From the NCBI GenBank assembly GCA_947446575.1, contig CANFHC010000012.1:34353-98352 (forward strand): a DNA stretch of 64,000 nucleotides, in the 5' to 3' direction. The stretch comes from Bacteriovoracaceae bacterium (GTDB lineage: Bacteria; Bdellovibrionota; Bacteriovoracia; Bacteriovoracales; Bacteriovoracaceae). The notes beneath the pieces are model-generated. The model saw only the letters and a program-made list of their open reading frames with translations. It had not been told where the DNA came from and did no database searches. A program made the translations under genes and the position numbers. Shown here piece by piece: positions 46,267-54,908 of the stretch. The number at the start of each line of letters is the position of its first letter. The first letter of the stretch is position 1.

Positions 46267-46779
46267 ATGAGGACGTTGCTTTTAGACTGCAACTATTTTC
46301 CGGTTAAAATAATTTCTTGGCAGAAGGCCATGATACTCTACTTGACTGAAAGGGCCGAGGTGGTCGATCATTACGAAGATAAATTAATTCGTACGGTCTC
46401 TACTTCCTTTAAACTTCCCAAAGTCCTACGTCTCTTTCAAACTCACAAACTATCTCACAACGTAAAATTTACTCGCATGAATGTATTTTACCGTGACCAA
46501 TTCCAATGTCAGTACTGTTCAACCAGACTTCCTGTAAATGAACTCACATTTGATCATGTCATTCCAGTTTCTCAAAATGGTGGAACTAATTGGGATAACG
46601 TTGTTACTTGTTGTAAGCCTTGTAATACCCACAAAGGATCAAAGACCCTTAAAGTTGCAGGCATGAAACTTTTAAAGACTCCTAAGAAGCCAAGATGGTC
46701 GCCAGAGCTGTGTTTACGTCTTTTAGAAGATGACCCGGTGGAATGGTGGAACTTTTTCCCTGAAAAAATCGCTTCCTAA
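46267..46779 (+). CDS. HNH endonuclease domain protein
   Basis: A 170-residue protein. The N-terminus LLLDCNYFPVKIISWQKAM is a stable feature of a widespread HNH_5 family. The nuclease core is at about 80-125: CQYCSTRLP zinc-finger half, ELTFDHVIPVSQNGG (the DH-x-IP motif with the metal His) and NVVTCCKPCNTHKG (second Cys pair and terminal His). Members are common single-copy chromosomal genes of unknown role, not restriction enzymes by context. There is no Shine-Dalgarno at the ATG. Confidence 0.88.
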   Translation: MRTLLLDCNYFPVKIISWQKAMILYLTERAEVVDHYEDKLIRTVSTSFKLPKVLRLFQTHKLSHNVKFTRMNVFYRDQFQCQYCSTRLPVNELTFDHVIPVSQNGGTNWDNVVTCCKPCNTHKGSKTLKVAGMKLLKTPKKPRWSPELCLRLLEDDPVEWWNFFPEKIAS

Positions 46780-46916
46780 GCTAGCCTCAAAAAGTGGTCG
46801 ATTCTTTAATAAAAAGCCAGTTATTAACATCTCAAAAGAGAATCTAACTCCATAAGATTCAACAATAAGTAATCTTGATATTTTACGGGCAGAAAAGTTG
46901 TTTATAATATTTATCT

Positions 46917-47201
46917 ATGAATATTGATAATAAAAATAATTTATTGCTCAAAAGCTCTATTGGTGAAAATCGATTTTCACAAAAAAATATAGAAAGTACA
47001 ATTGATGATGCAATGGTGGCCTCTACAAATCAAAAATCATTAGGAATGAATTTATCAAGTGAAAGTGAAAAACATGATCAATTAAAAGAGAAAGAAAAAA
47101 AGAAAGAAAAGCTGTTACAAAAACAGGCATTGGAGGTTCAAAAAAAAGCATATGACGCTAAAATAGAACGCGATCCAATGAAACTTTTAAGATTGCTATA
47201 A
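46917..47201 (+). CDS. Small charged hypothetical protein
   Basis: A 94-residue frame, Asn/Ser-rich in the first half and Lys/Glu-rich in the second (KEKEKKKEKLLQKQALEV), which predicts a helix or coiled coil. It ends RDPMKLLRLL. There is no recognisable domain and no Shine-Dalgarno; TATAAT at 46903-46908 sits 8 bases before the ATG, so a leaderless message is possible. The composition matches neighbouring coding sequence, but the gene could be spurious. Confidence 0.45.
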   Translation: MNIDNKNNLLLKSSIGENRFSQKNIESTIDDAMVASTNQKSLGMNLSSESEKHDQLKEKEKKKEKLLQKQALEVQKKAYDAKIERDPMKLLRLL

Positions 47202-47270
47202 CCCATAATGGATTAAGGAACATTTTTTATTTTGTTTACGAAAAAAATATAGTTTCGCTGATTCTCATAG

Positions 47271-47500
47271 TACTCACTATCATCGCTCCAAAAATATTTG
47301 CCTAAACAACTCACATGGAATTGGGAAAAATATGAAGGGGCGGGCTTTTGCGAAGACAATGACCTCTTTATAGCCATCTCACCTAAAATCCACGTTCAAA
47401 AGAATTCGCAAAAATGTTCAACAATGGCATTCAGGAATTGAGAAAGGATGGAACTCCCGATATGATAGTCACTAAGTATTTATTATGGGACTGGAGATGA
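47271..47500 (+). pseudogene. Frameshifted remnant of an amino-acid ABC-transporter substrate-binding protein
   Basis: Two adjoining frames together read as the C-terminal third of an SBP_bac_3-type periplasmic binding protein. Up to about 47400, WNWEKYEGAGFCEDNDLFIA then ISPK (compare ...PLYIAISKK). From about 47396, in the frame one base back, KEFAKMFNNGIQELRKDGTP then DMIVTKY (compare FAKxFNKGLxELKxDGTYDKILxKY). The shift lies between about 47387 and 47410. No upstream two thirds, signal peptide or transporter genes are present. The stop is one base before the EVE gene start. Confidence 0.62.
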
Positions 47501-47501
47501 A

Positions 47502-47957
47502 ATGAAGTATTGGCTGATGAAGAGCGAACCGGATGTTTTTTCTATCGATACCTTAAAAACTAAAAAAATATCAGGATGGGACGGTGTCCGCAATTATCAA
47601 GCAAGAAATTATATGCGTGATGATATGAACATTGGTGACTTGATTCTTTTTTATCACTCAAGTTGTGAGGTTCCAGGTGTTGCGGGCCTTGCTCGCGTTA
47701 GAAAAACCTCACATCCCGATCCAAGTCAATTCGATGCCAAGAGCGAATACTTTGATCCCAAGGCGACACAACAGACTCCACGCTGGTTCATGGTGGAAGT
47801 TGAATTCGTAGAAAAATTCGACCATGTCATAACATTGGCAACAATAAAAAATGAAAAAGTGTTAGCGAACATGCCGCTCGTGCAAAAAGGATCGAGACTT
47901 TCTATCAATCCCGTAACTGAAAAAGAGTATAAAACTATCATTGCATTAAAAGGTTAA
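47502..47957 (+). CDS. EVE-domain protein (Thy28-like)
   Basis: A 151-residue single-domain protein. MKYWLMKSEPDVFSIDTL, WDGVRNYQARNYMRDDM (aromatic cage residues) and GDLILFYHSSCEVPGVAGLA are diagnostic of the EVE/thymocyte nuclear protein 1 family, related to PUA and YTH folds that bind modified nucleobases. GGAG lies 5 bases before the ATG. Its role in bacteria is not settled; some EVE proteins recognise modified cytosine in defence islands, but no defence genes are adjacent here. Confidence 0.92.
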   Translation: MKYWLMKSEPDVFSIDTLKTKKISGWDGVRNYQARNYMRDDMNIGDLILFYHSSCEVPGVAGLARVRKTSHPDPSQFDAKSEYFDPKATQQTPRWFMVEVEFVEKFDHVITLATIKNEKVLANMPLVQKGSRLSINPVTEKEYKTIIALKG

Positions 47958-48023
47958 TGAATTGCTCGCAGGTTAATTGATTAAGTCGAACATTGTGGAC
48001 TAACATTGTCTTAAGGAGTCCAT

Positions 48024-48590
48024 ATGATAAAAAAAATTCTTTTCATTCTTAGTGCAACTCTGTCTATTGCCACATCTAAAGCAGATACAGCAATTTTTGC
48101 TGGCGGATGTTTTTGGTGCATGCAACCACCTTTTGATGCTCTGATAAAAAAGGGCGTCATAAAAACAACTGTCGGCTACACAGGTGGTCTAAAAGAAAAT
48201 CCTACATATGAAGAAACATCTTCCGGTGGTACAGGCCATAGAGAAGCTATTGAAGTAGTCTTTGATTCCAAAAAAATAACATATCAAGAATTAGTCAAAA
48301 TTTTTTGGGAGAATATTGATCCCTTTGATCGCGATGGTCAATTTTGTGACAAGGGTGAGCAATACACCTCTGCTATTTTTTATACCAATGAAGCTCAAAA
48401 AAAAGCGGCAGAAACGTCAAAACCAAAAGGGATAGTCGCTACACTTATCCTACCTGCTAAAAAGTTTTATCCTGCTGAAGGCTATCATCAGTCTTATTAT
48501 ACTAAAAATCCTATACGCTATAAATTCTATCGATTTAATTGTGGACGCGACAAACGCTTAAAAGAAATCTGGGGACACAGTTCACATTAA
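48024..48590 (+). CDS. msrA: Peptide methionine sulfoxide reductase A, exported
   Basis: Repairs methionine-S-sulfoxide in proteins. The catalytic motif GGCFWCMQPPFD is at about residue 28, GYTGG at about 53, a Glu/His-containing GTGHREAIEVVFD at about 73 and FWENIDPFDRDGQFCDKGEQY at about 94. A hydrophobic N-terminal segment (1-21, ending SKA) looks like a signal peptide, so it probably works in the periplasm, where MsrA is less usual than MsrPQ. The C-terminal resolving Cys may be in NCGRD. An AAGGAG ribosome-binding site precedes the ATG, and the next gene starts directly at its stop. Confidence 0.92.
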   Translation: MIKKILFILSATLSIATSKADTAIFAGGCFWCMQPPFDALIKKGVIKTTVGYTGGLKENPTYEETSSGGTGHREAIEVVFDSKKITYQELVKIFWENIDPFDRDGQFCDKGEQYTSAIFYTNEAQKKAAETSKPKGIVATLILPAKKFYPAEGYHQSYYTKNPIRYKFYRFNCGRDKRLKEIWGHSSH

Positions 48591-50714
48591 ATGAAAAAAA
48601 TTATTCTAATCCTTTTTTTACTTTTACTTTGTATTTTAGCCTATCAAATGGGACTCAAGGATATTTTAAGTTTTGATTATTTAAAAATGCATTTAAGCGA
48701 ATTACAGACGCAATTCCATTCAAGGCCAATTGTCAGTTGCCTCAGCTATTTTGCTCTTTATGTTTTTGTCACAACAATCTCTTTTCCAGGGGCCACCATC
48801 CTCACTTTACTTGCTGGCGCCGTGATGGATTTTAAAATTTCATTAATCCTGATTTCTTTTGCCAGCACCATTGGTGCAACACTTGCCTTTTTAGGAGCTC
48901 GATTTCTCTTTCGTGACATTGTAGAAAAAAAATTTACTCGTGAGCTAGAAATTGTCAATAGCAAGTTTAAAAATGAAGGTGTCTATTACCTAATAACACT
49001 AAGACTGCTTCCCATCTTTCCTTTTTTTCTTATCAATATTTTAATGGGGCTAACCAAAATCGAAATAAAAAAATTCTTTTTTGCCAGTCAAATAGGAATG
49101 TTTCCTGCAACAATAGTTTTTTTATATGCGGGGAAAAGTATTTCAGGAATCTCTAAAGTTTCTGAGATTTTAAGTCCTAAAGTGATCATCGCTTTTTTTC
49201 TTTTAGGATTTATTCCTTATATCAGTAAATATTTACTAAAAAAATATACTGTTTTAAAACTCACTTCAAAATTTAAAAAACCAAATAGTTTTGACTACAA
49301 CATGATAGTTATTGGCGGAGGATCAGCAGGCCTTGTAACTGCTTTCATCAGTAATACCGTCAAAGCAAAAGTTGCAATTATTGAAAAAGATAAAATGGGT
49401 GGTGAGTGCTTAAACACTGGTTGTATTCCTAGTAAAGCACTCATCAAAACAACAAAAATTTTAGGACTTAGTCATTCTGCTCAAGAATTAGGGTTAAAAA
49501 ATATAGTCATCGATTTTAATTTTAGCGATGTGATGAATCGTATCAGAAGAAAAATTTCTGAAGTGGCCCCACACGACTCTAGCGAGCGCTATAATCATTT
49601 AGGAATTCATTGCATTAAAGGCATTGCGACCATTCTCTCTCCCTATGAAGTCTCAGTGGATGGAAAAATTCACACAACCCAAAATATCACAATTGCAACA
49701 GGGGCCAGTCCCCTCATTCCGGCCATTAAAGGATTAGATCTAACTAATTATCTCACTTCTAATACTCTTTGGAATTTAGAAATACTTCCTAAAAACTTTT
49801 TAATTATTGGCGGAGGACCCATTGGTTGTGAAATCGCCCAGGCATTTAATCGCCTAGGCTCATTCGTCACAATAATAGAAGGGAGCTCACAACTTCTCAA
49901 TAAAGAAGACATTGAGGCCAGTCAATTAATCGGGCAAATTTTAAAAAAAGAAGGTGTAGAAGTTCACTTGAATTCAAAAGCGATAGAATTTAAATCCGAT
50001 CATGAGCTAATCGTTGAGACAGATGGAGAATTACAAACACTTTCCTTTGATCAAGTTCTAATTTCTGTTGGACGAATGGCAAATACTCAGGGCATGGGAC
50101 TTGAAGATCTCAAAATAAAATTTCGCCCCAATGGAACAATTGAAACGAATGAATACTTAGAAACCAACCATCCCAATATTTTTGCTTGTGGAGACGTTAC
50201 AGGTCCTTATCAACTCACTCATATGGCCGCTCATCAAGCATGGTACTGCTCAGTCAATGCGCTCTTTGGATTTGCCAAAAAATTTAAGGTGGATTACTCC
50301 GTAGTTCCATGGGCCACATACACTGAACCGGAAGTGGCCACAGTTGGTTTAAATGAGAGAGCACTTATTGAGAAAAAAAATCACGATTATGAAGTAACTA
50401 TTTTCTCTCTTGCTGAACTTGATCGCTCTATTGTCGATAGTGAAACATCTGGATTTGTGAAAGTCATAACAAAAAAAGGATCTGATGAAATTTTAGGGGC
50501 AACCATTGTAGCACCCGAAGCAAGTCTTATGATCTTAGAATTTATAAGTGCAATGAAATTTAAAAAAGGTCTAAAAGATATTTTATCGACGATTCATATT
50601 TATCCAACAACTGGAGAAGCGAATAAATATGCCGCCGGACTTTGGAGAAAAAACCACTCTCCAAAAAAAACTTTGTATTGGTTGGAAAAATTATTTATTT
50701 GGAAGAGAAATTAG
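48591..50714 (+). CDS. Fusion of a TVP38/TMEM64-type membrane domain with a flavin disulfide reductase
   Basis: A 707-residue two-part protein. Residues 1-215 hold about five membrane segments and the SNARE-associated/TVP38 core (SFPGATILTLLAGAVMDF, RLLPIFPFFLINILMGL). Residues 235-707 form a pyridine-nucleotide disulfide oxidoreductase: FAD motif VIGGGSAGLV (about 241), redox pair GGECLNTGCIPSKAL (about 266), NAD motif IIGGGPIGCE (about 404), FACGDVTG (about 530) and a C-terminal dimerisation domain with HIYPTTGE. It resembles mercuric reductase/dihydrolipoamide dehydrogenase but no mer or metal gene accompanies it. It starts right after msrA, suggesting a redox-repair pair. Confidence 0.9.
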   Translation: MKKIILILFLLLLCILAYQMGLKDILSFDYLKMHLSELQTQFHSRPIVSCLSYFALYVFVTTISFPGATILTLLAGAVMDFKISLILISFASTIGATLAFLGARFLFRDIVEKKFTRELEIVNSKFKNEGVYYLITLRLLPIFPFFLINILMGLTKIEIKKFFFASQIGMFPATIVFLYAGKSISGISKVSEILSPKVIIAFFLLGFIPYISKYLLKKYTVLKLTSKFKKPNSFDYNMIVIGGGSAGLVTAFISNTVKAKVAIIEKDKMGGECLNTGCIPSKALIKTTKILGLSHSAQELGLKNIVIDFNFSDVMNRIRRKISEVAPHDSSERYNHLGIHCIKGIATILSPYEVSVDGKIHTTQNITIATGASPLIPAIKGLDLTNYLTSNTLWNLEILPKNFLIIGGGPIGCEIAQAFNRLGSFVTIIEGSSQLLNKEDIEASQLIGQILKKEGVEVHLNSKAIEFKSDHELIVETDGELQTLSFDQVLISVGRMANTQGMGLEDLKIKFRPNGTIETNEYLETNHPNIFACGDVTGPYQLTHMAAHQAWYCSVNALFGFAKKFKVDYSVVPWATYTEPEVATVGLNERALIEKKNHDYEVTIFSLAELDRSIVDSETSGFVKVITKKGSDEILGATIVAPEASLMILEFISAMKFKKGLKDILSTIHIYPTTGEANKYAAGLWRKNHSPKKTLYWLEKLFIWKRN

Positions 50715-50729
50715 TATTCTCTTCCAAAT
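50697..50729. terminator. Perfect 13-bp inverted repeat over the stop codon, probable bidirectional terminator
   Basis: ATTTGGAAGAGAA (50697-50709) and TTCTCTTCCAAAT (50717-50729) with a 7-base loop that contains most of the TAG stop (50712-50714). It lies between convergent genes. There is no clean U run, so it could also be an mRNA-end stabiliser. Confidence 0.6.
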
Positions 50730-50737
50730 AAAATATA

Positions 50738-51892
50738 TTAGATACGTTTTGGATAAAGATTCATTGGCTGATTAACCTCAACTGTTCTTCCGCCATTGGG
50801 CGCTGGAAAACGAATACCATGCAGAACGTTTTTCATACAGTCGCGTACTTTATCAGATGTAATTTCATCTGAAGTAATAGATGATTTTTGAACTCGCCCT
50901 TCATTTCCAATAAAAAATCTAAAATTCATGACACCTTGGAAACCTTCTGGTTTTTCTGAAACATCCAATTCTTTTTGATAGCATGATCTAAATTGAGGAA
51001 TTTGATCGCGCAATAATCTTCTGATGGCATCCGGATCTATTGTTGAAACTTGGATTTTTTCAACTGGAACACCCGCAACCATGACAGAGCCTTTTTCAGC
51101 AAGACCATCAAATCCTCTTTGAGAATCAATTTTACCTTTTGCCGCCCCAGTTAAGCTACCAACATTTGTAGCAATTTTTTTAGGGTTAGCAGTTCCGTTT
51201 GGTGAGCCTGTAATAAAGCCATCACCGCCACCACCACCAGTTCCATCACCAATACCACCACCAGTACCTCGTCCCGCTCCACCATCATCTTTGGCGCCTT
51301 TTTCAGCAAAGCGCTTTAGGCCTGCACCATTTTTTCTGATTGAGTCTGTTACGTTGGTCATGTCGATACCTTTGTAAGTATCACCTGATCCACCAGTGTT
51401 GTTATCAACTGCTTTTACTTTTCCAGCTGCTGATCCAGTTCCGACTGTCGGCTTTGCCGTTTTTCTAACGTCAGTGCCTGGTTTATAGGCTTCTTTTTTC
51501 AGCGATTTTGGATCACCTTTTTGAACAGCATCTGTATTCTTAGAATTTTTATCTCCTAAGTTTTTAGATTCTTTAACAGCTCTATCAGTTCCATTTTTAA
51601 TTTTTTCTTCAGCGACTGGAGGTTTTACAACTTCAGAAGCTGCAGCTGTGACTTTATTAATCACTTGAGGATTTTTAGAAGGAGGTGTGACAAAATTCAT
51701 CGTAATCGGAATTAACTTTGGATCATCATGCAACTTATGCGTGAGCTCTAAATGAGGAAGTCTTAACAGAAAGAAAAAAAGATGGATGACTATACTGCCA
51801 ATGAGCGCACGTTTGTTAAAACGTTTCGCTTCGATCTCCATCTTACTCTCACCCGGTGGTGCGATGTAAATTTGATTTTTTAATGAGCGCAT
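50738..51892 (-). CDS. AgmX/PglI-type energy-transducing protein (TonB-like)
   Basis: A 384-residue inner-membrane protein. One helix at about 29-46 (IGSIVIHLFFFLLRL), a long Lys/Pro/Gly-rich periplasmic linker with GGAGRGTGGGIGDG and GGGGGDGF runs, and a C-terminal domain (about 285-384) with GVMNFRFFIGNEGRVQKSSI, DCMKNVLHGIRFPAP and VEVNQPM. The last is the AgmX/PglI C-terminal domain of Deltaproteobacteria and predators, analogous to the TonB C-terminus. It is downstream of exbB-exbD in one operon. Known relatives serve gliding motility or TonB-like transport; which applies here is open. Confidence 0.85.
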   Translation of the reverse strand: MRSLKNQIYIAPPGESKMEIEAKRFNKRALIGSIVIHLFFFLLRLPHLELTHKLHDDPKLIPITMNFVTPPSKNPQVINKVTAAASEVVKPPVAEEKIKNGTDRAVKESKNLGDKNSKNTDAVQKGDPKSLKKEAYKPGTDVRKTAKPTVGTGSAAGKVKAVDNNTGGSGDTYKGIDMTNVTDSIRKNGAGLKRFAEKGAKDDGGAGRGTGGGIGDGTGGGGGDGFITGSPNGTANPKKIATNVGSLTGAAKGKIDSQRGFDGLAEKGSVMVAGVPVEKIQVSTIDPDAIRRLLRDQIPQFRSCYQKELDVSEKPEGFQGVMNFRFFIGNEGRVQKSSITSDEITSDKVRDCMKNVLHGIRFPAPNGGRTVEVNQPMNLYPKRI

Positions 51893-51920
51893 AAACCGTT
51901 ACTCTCTTTATTTCTTTTTA

Positions 51921-52358
51921 TTATTTCTTTTTGTTTGGATCTTCTTCCGCTGCTATCGAGAAATTTTTAGCTCCCGCACTTTTGGCGATATCCATCAACT
52001 CAACAGCTTTTCCTAAATATGCTTTTGTATCACCTTCAAGAATAACTGATTCAGTTTTTAATTCTTTAAGTGCAGCTGCAATTTTTGCTGGCAAATCGAC
52101 GTCTTCTACGTTTTTACCTTGAAGAGCAATCTTGCCGTCTTTAGATAAAGTAACGATTAAAATTTCATCAGTCTTTTTCTCATTTGTGATTTGAGTTTTA
52201 GGAAGTTCAATATCAAGTCCTGATTCAAGTGCTGCTGTTGAAGTCACCATAAAAATAATCAGGAGAACGAGCATGATATCGATAAGTGGAGTCATGTTGA
52301 TCTCCGACATGATATTCTCTTCATCCCCTGAATTGTTATTCATACTACCCATGGCCAT
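51921..52358 (-). CDS. exbD: ExbD/TolR-family proton-channel subunit
   Basis: A 145-residue protein with one helix (about 23-43) that carries the functional Asp27 in MTPLIDIMLVLLIIF, the proton-path residue of ExbD/TolR. A periplasmic domain follows with ELPKTQ and ILIVTLSKDG. AAGGAG precedes the ATG. Middle gene of exbB-exbD-agmX; with ExbB it converts the proton gradient into motion of the AgmX-like partner. Confidence 0.93.
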   Translation of the reverse strand: MAMGSMNNNSGDEENIMSEINMTPLIDIMLVLLIIFMVTSTAALESGLDIELPKTQITNEKKTDEILIVTLSKDGKIALQGKNVEDVDLPAKIAAALKELKTESVILEGDTKAYLGKAVELMDIAKSAGAKNFSIAAEEDPNKKK

Positions 52359-52389
52359 AAGGCGCTCCTTAGTAATTCATTTAATAAAA

Positions 52390-53001
52390 CTATTTCTTAG
52401 CAGCGTTAAACGACTCTGCCATATCCCCTAAACCATTTTTAAATTCGTTTAGAGCTTCAGTAACTTTTACTTGAAGATAGTTGTAAAACATAACGGCGAA
52501 GACCGCGACCAAGATACCAGCAGCAGTAGCAACAAGTGCTTCTGAAATTGTTCCAGCAACAACAGCGAATCCTGATTTACCAGCAACACCAATTGCTTTA
52601 AATGATCCCATGATTCCCCAAACAGTTCCAAAAAGGCCTACGAAAGGAGCAGAAGATCCGATTGTACCTAAAACCCAAAGATTCTTTTTTAATCCTTGTG
52701 TCGTTTCATTCATACGTCTTTGCATTCTTGCTTCCCATTCTTCATTCGAGCTTGAATCTTCAAAGATTGCTGAATGTGGTTTTGCAATAATCTCTGGACA
52801 GTTTTTATAAAGCCATTCCATTTCATTGAAACGTTTTGATTGGATGATTCTCATTCCTTCATCAAAAAAATATTTTGCTTGTTTTCTAAAATTAATAAGG
52901 AACCAAATTTTTTGAATGGCCACAGTCCATAGTGCTACTGAGAAAATAAGTAGCGGGTACATAATAAAGCCACCTTGCTTAAATACTTCGACCAAATTCA
53001 T
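52390..53001 (-). CDS. exbB: ExbB/TolQ/MotA-family proton-channel subunit
   Basis: A 203-residue membrane protein with three helices: about 14-33, 105-130 and 152-176. The second shows LGTIGSSAPFVGLFGTVWGIMGSF (two overlapping parts), and the third ISEALVATAAGILVAVFAVM, the MotA/ExbB proton-channel signature. AAGGAG precedes the ATG. First gene of the operon. Confidence 0.93.
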   Translation of the reverse strand: MNLVEVFKQGGFIMYPLLIFSVALWTVAIQKIWFLINFRKQAKYFFDEGMRIIQSKRFNEMEWLYKNCPEIIAKPHSAIFEDSSSNEEWEARMQRRMNETTQGLKKNLWVLGTIGSSAPFVGLFGTVWGIMGSFKAIGVAGKSGFAVVAGTISEALVATAAGILVAVFAVMFYNYLQVKVTEALNEFKNGLGDMAESFNAAKK

Positions 53002-53150
53002 GAGAAGACTCCTTGTCTTTTAACTTTTCAGTTTTTTTGAAATGTTTATAATTACTTAACGGTTGTTTTTTCTATTCTTTTAATATTTTAGCTCACTTTT
53101 AATTCATTGCTACAAAGAAATAAAATCCGAGCATTTTAGTAAACATGGAA

Positions 53151-54767
53151 TTACAGGTGAAAAGCAACTTCACTGCCTTTTGCAGGACAATTTTTATTTA
53201 CAACGTCTACTAACGACACATCTTCGTCTGTTAAAAGCTTTCCATCTTTATTCCAAATTTTTCCGCGAGCAATTTTACAGACTCGACCATTTTGTCGAAT
53301 TTCCGCCATATCTGCACCCATTGTTGGATATTCATAACGATGATTCACTCGAATGCTAATTCCCGCTCCAGTGTATTGAACGTTTGGTGGTTGGCGTTTA
53401 AAACGGTCTGTCGTTAAATCGATTGGACCTTCCTTCAGAGCGCCACTTTTAATTCCATGAGTATTTTTATCGAAAACTACTTTTTCACCAGTTGTCATTG
53501 TAACAACAACATCGTTACCTACAACTTCAGTTGTAGGCACTCCAAGTCTGGGTAAAAGTACCATTACTGATTTTACATCGTGTGAATCTTCTCCACCTGC
53601 GATGTCAGTCAAATACAAATAGGTTTCTTTTGAAGCATGATCACGACTTACGAATTCAATTCGTCTTGTCGGAGGTCCACCATCTGGGTAAAGACTTTTT
53701 GCTCCATCTAAGTAAGGATGCCCGGGATTATTTCCAATAGCATACCCACTTGGATATTGTGCATTTGTAGTGCAGTCCAAATCATAGGTGACATCTATGC
53801 CATCATTATTTGTTCTTGCTCCACCACAGACCATCGGAATTCTAGCGACCAATCGCTCAAACGAAGGCAAGTTGGCTGGGGCAACTCCAAGTTCTGCCGG
53901 TTTGCGATCGAGCGCCTCGGCACTTGAATCAACGACATTATTAAGTTTTATTTTATTACCAGTTAAAACAGGAGGAGCAGTATCAGTTTGTGGTTTAACA
54001 ACTATTTTACCACCAGTTAAAACAGGAGGAGCAATATCCGTTTGTGGCTTAACAACTACACAATCTGTTTTTGGATTTTTTCCTAATGTTAATGCCAATT
54101 TTTGAGCATCTGATAGAGCAAGAACCACTTCCTTAGCTCCAACTTCAGATAACGAAATATTCATTTTTTTTATAGCTTCTAAGTTTTGCATTAATAATTT
54201 ACACATTCCGCTGCTTTTTTGAACGCCCGTCTTACAAATTTGATCAGCAAGATCTAGTAGATTTAAAAGCTTTTTTTCATCTTTATTTTTTTGAATTTCT
54301 TTAACTAATCCTTCATAAGAAATACCAGATTCTTTAAACTGCTTATTGCAATTACTGAAGGCCATTTGTCGATCGATGTTTGAAACAATTGGGGCACATA
54401 AATTGGCACCAAATAATAAGGGCTGGCATTGCATCGAATTTGCGCCACAAGATCCGTTGTTGTAATCTGGATTATTTTTAATTGGACTTGAACATTTTCC
54501 GTTGACTAAGAGACTCGGCCATCCAGCATAAATACAATTTAAAACGTCATCGGCCCAAGCACTACTAAATATATCCGGCATTGCTATCTGTTCATATAAG
54601 CTTATTCTTTTAGCAGAAGATCCTTCATATGTTTGGAGAAAATTTGTGTAGGTTTCAAGAATAGCTGCTTTGCTAAATTCATTAGATCCCCCCCAGAGAG
54701 TCCGTCCGCTTATCGCAAATGCTTGAGAACAAAAAAGTGTCGCCAATAAAATAAAATATTTTTTCAT
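53151..54767 (-). CDS. Large secreted protein with an unrecognised C-terminal domain
   Basis: A 538-residue exported protein (signal peptide 1-18, ending AFA). Residues 19-230 are Cys-rich (for example CGANSMQCQ, ANLCAPIV). Two 18-residue repeats of VVKPQTDxAPPVLTGxKI follow (about 238-273). The C-terminal 170 residues contain a domain also found in the divergent gene 54909-55745: shared positions include SHDVKSVMVLLPRLGVP, VVVTMTTGEKVVFD, ALKEGPI, VQYTGAGISIRV, YPTMGADMAEI and CKIARGKIW. I recognise no family. It is probably periplasmic or surface-exposed. Confidence 0.78.
   Translation of the reverse strand: MKKYFILLATLFCSQAFAISGRTLWGGSNEFSKAAILETYTNFLQTYEGSSAKRISLYEQIAMPDIFSSAWADDVLNCIYAGWPSLLVNGKCSSPIKNNPDYNNGSCGANSMQCQPLLFGANLCAPIVSNIDRQMAFSNCNKQFKESGISYEGLVKEIQKNKDEKKLLNLLDLADQICKTGVQKSSGMCKLLMQNLEAIKKMNISLSEVGAKEVVLALSDAQKLALTLGKNPKTDCVVVKPQTDIAPPVLTGGKIVVKPQTDTAPPVLTGNKIKLNNVVDSSAEALDRKPAELGVAPANLPSFERLVARIPMVCGGARTNNDGIDVTYDLDCTTNAQYPSGYAIGNNPGHPYLDGAKSLYPDGGPPTRRIEFVSRDHASKETYLYLTDIAGGEDSHDVKSVMVLLPRLGVPTTEVVGNDVVVTMTTGEKVVFDKNTHGIKSGALKEGPIDLTTDRFKRQPPNVQYTGAGISIRVNHRYEYPTMGADMAEIRQNGRVCKIARGKIWNKDGKLLTDEDVSLVDVVNKNCPAKGSEVAFHL
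53950..54057 (-). repeat. Two tandem 54-bp coding repeats
   Basis: Units at 53950-54003 and 54004-54057 differ at only a few positions and encode the 18-residue VVKPQTDxAPPVLTGxKI repeats. The near identity suggests a recent duplication that keeps the frame. Confidence 0.9.
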
Positions 54768-54908
54768 AATAAATCTCCATAGGACTTATCGGTATAATCA
54801 CTTTTAAAAAGAAATAAATATTATGTTATAAGAAAATTATTCCTGACGAAAATGCTTTATGAGCAACGTGCGTTATAATAAGAATAATCATTAAATGGAG
54901 TGTGGATC

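Noticed and set aside
46780..47270. A defence island around the HNH and EVE genes
   Set aside because: HNH and EVE domains occur in defence systems, but no restriction, methylase, toxin or other defence gene lies beside them, and both belong to widespread housekeeping-type families.
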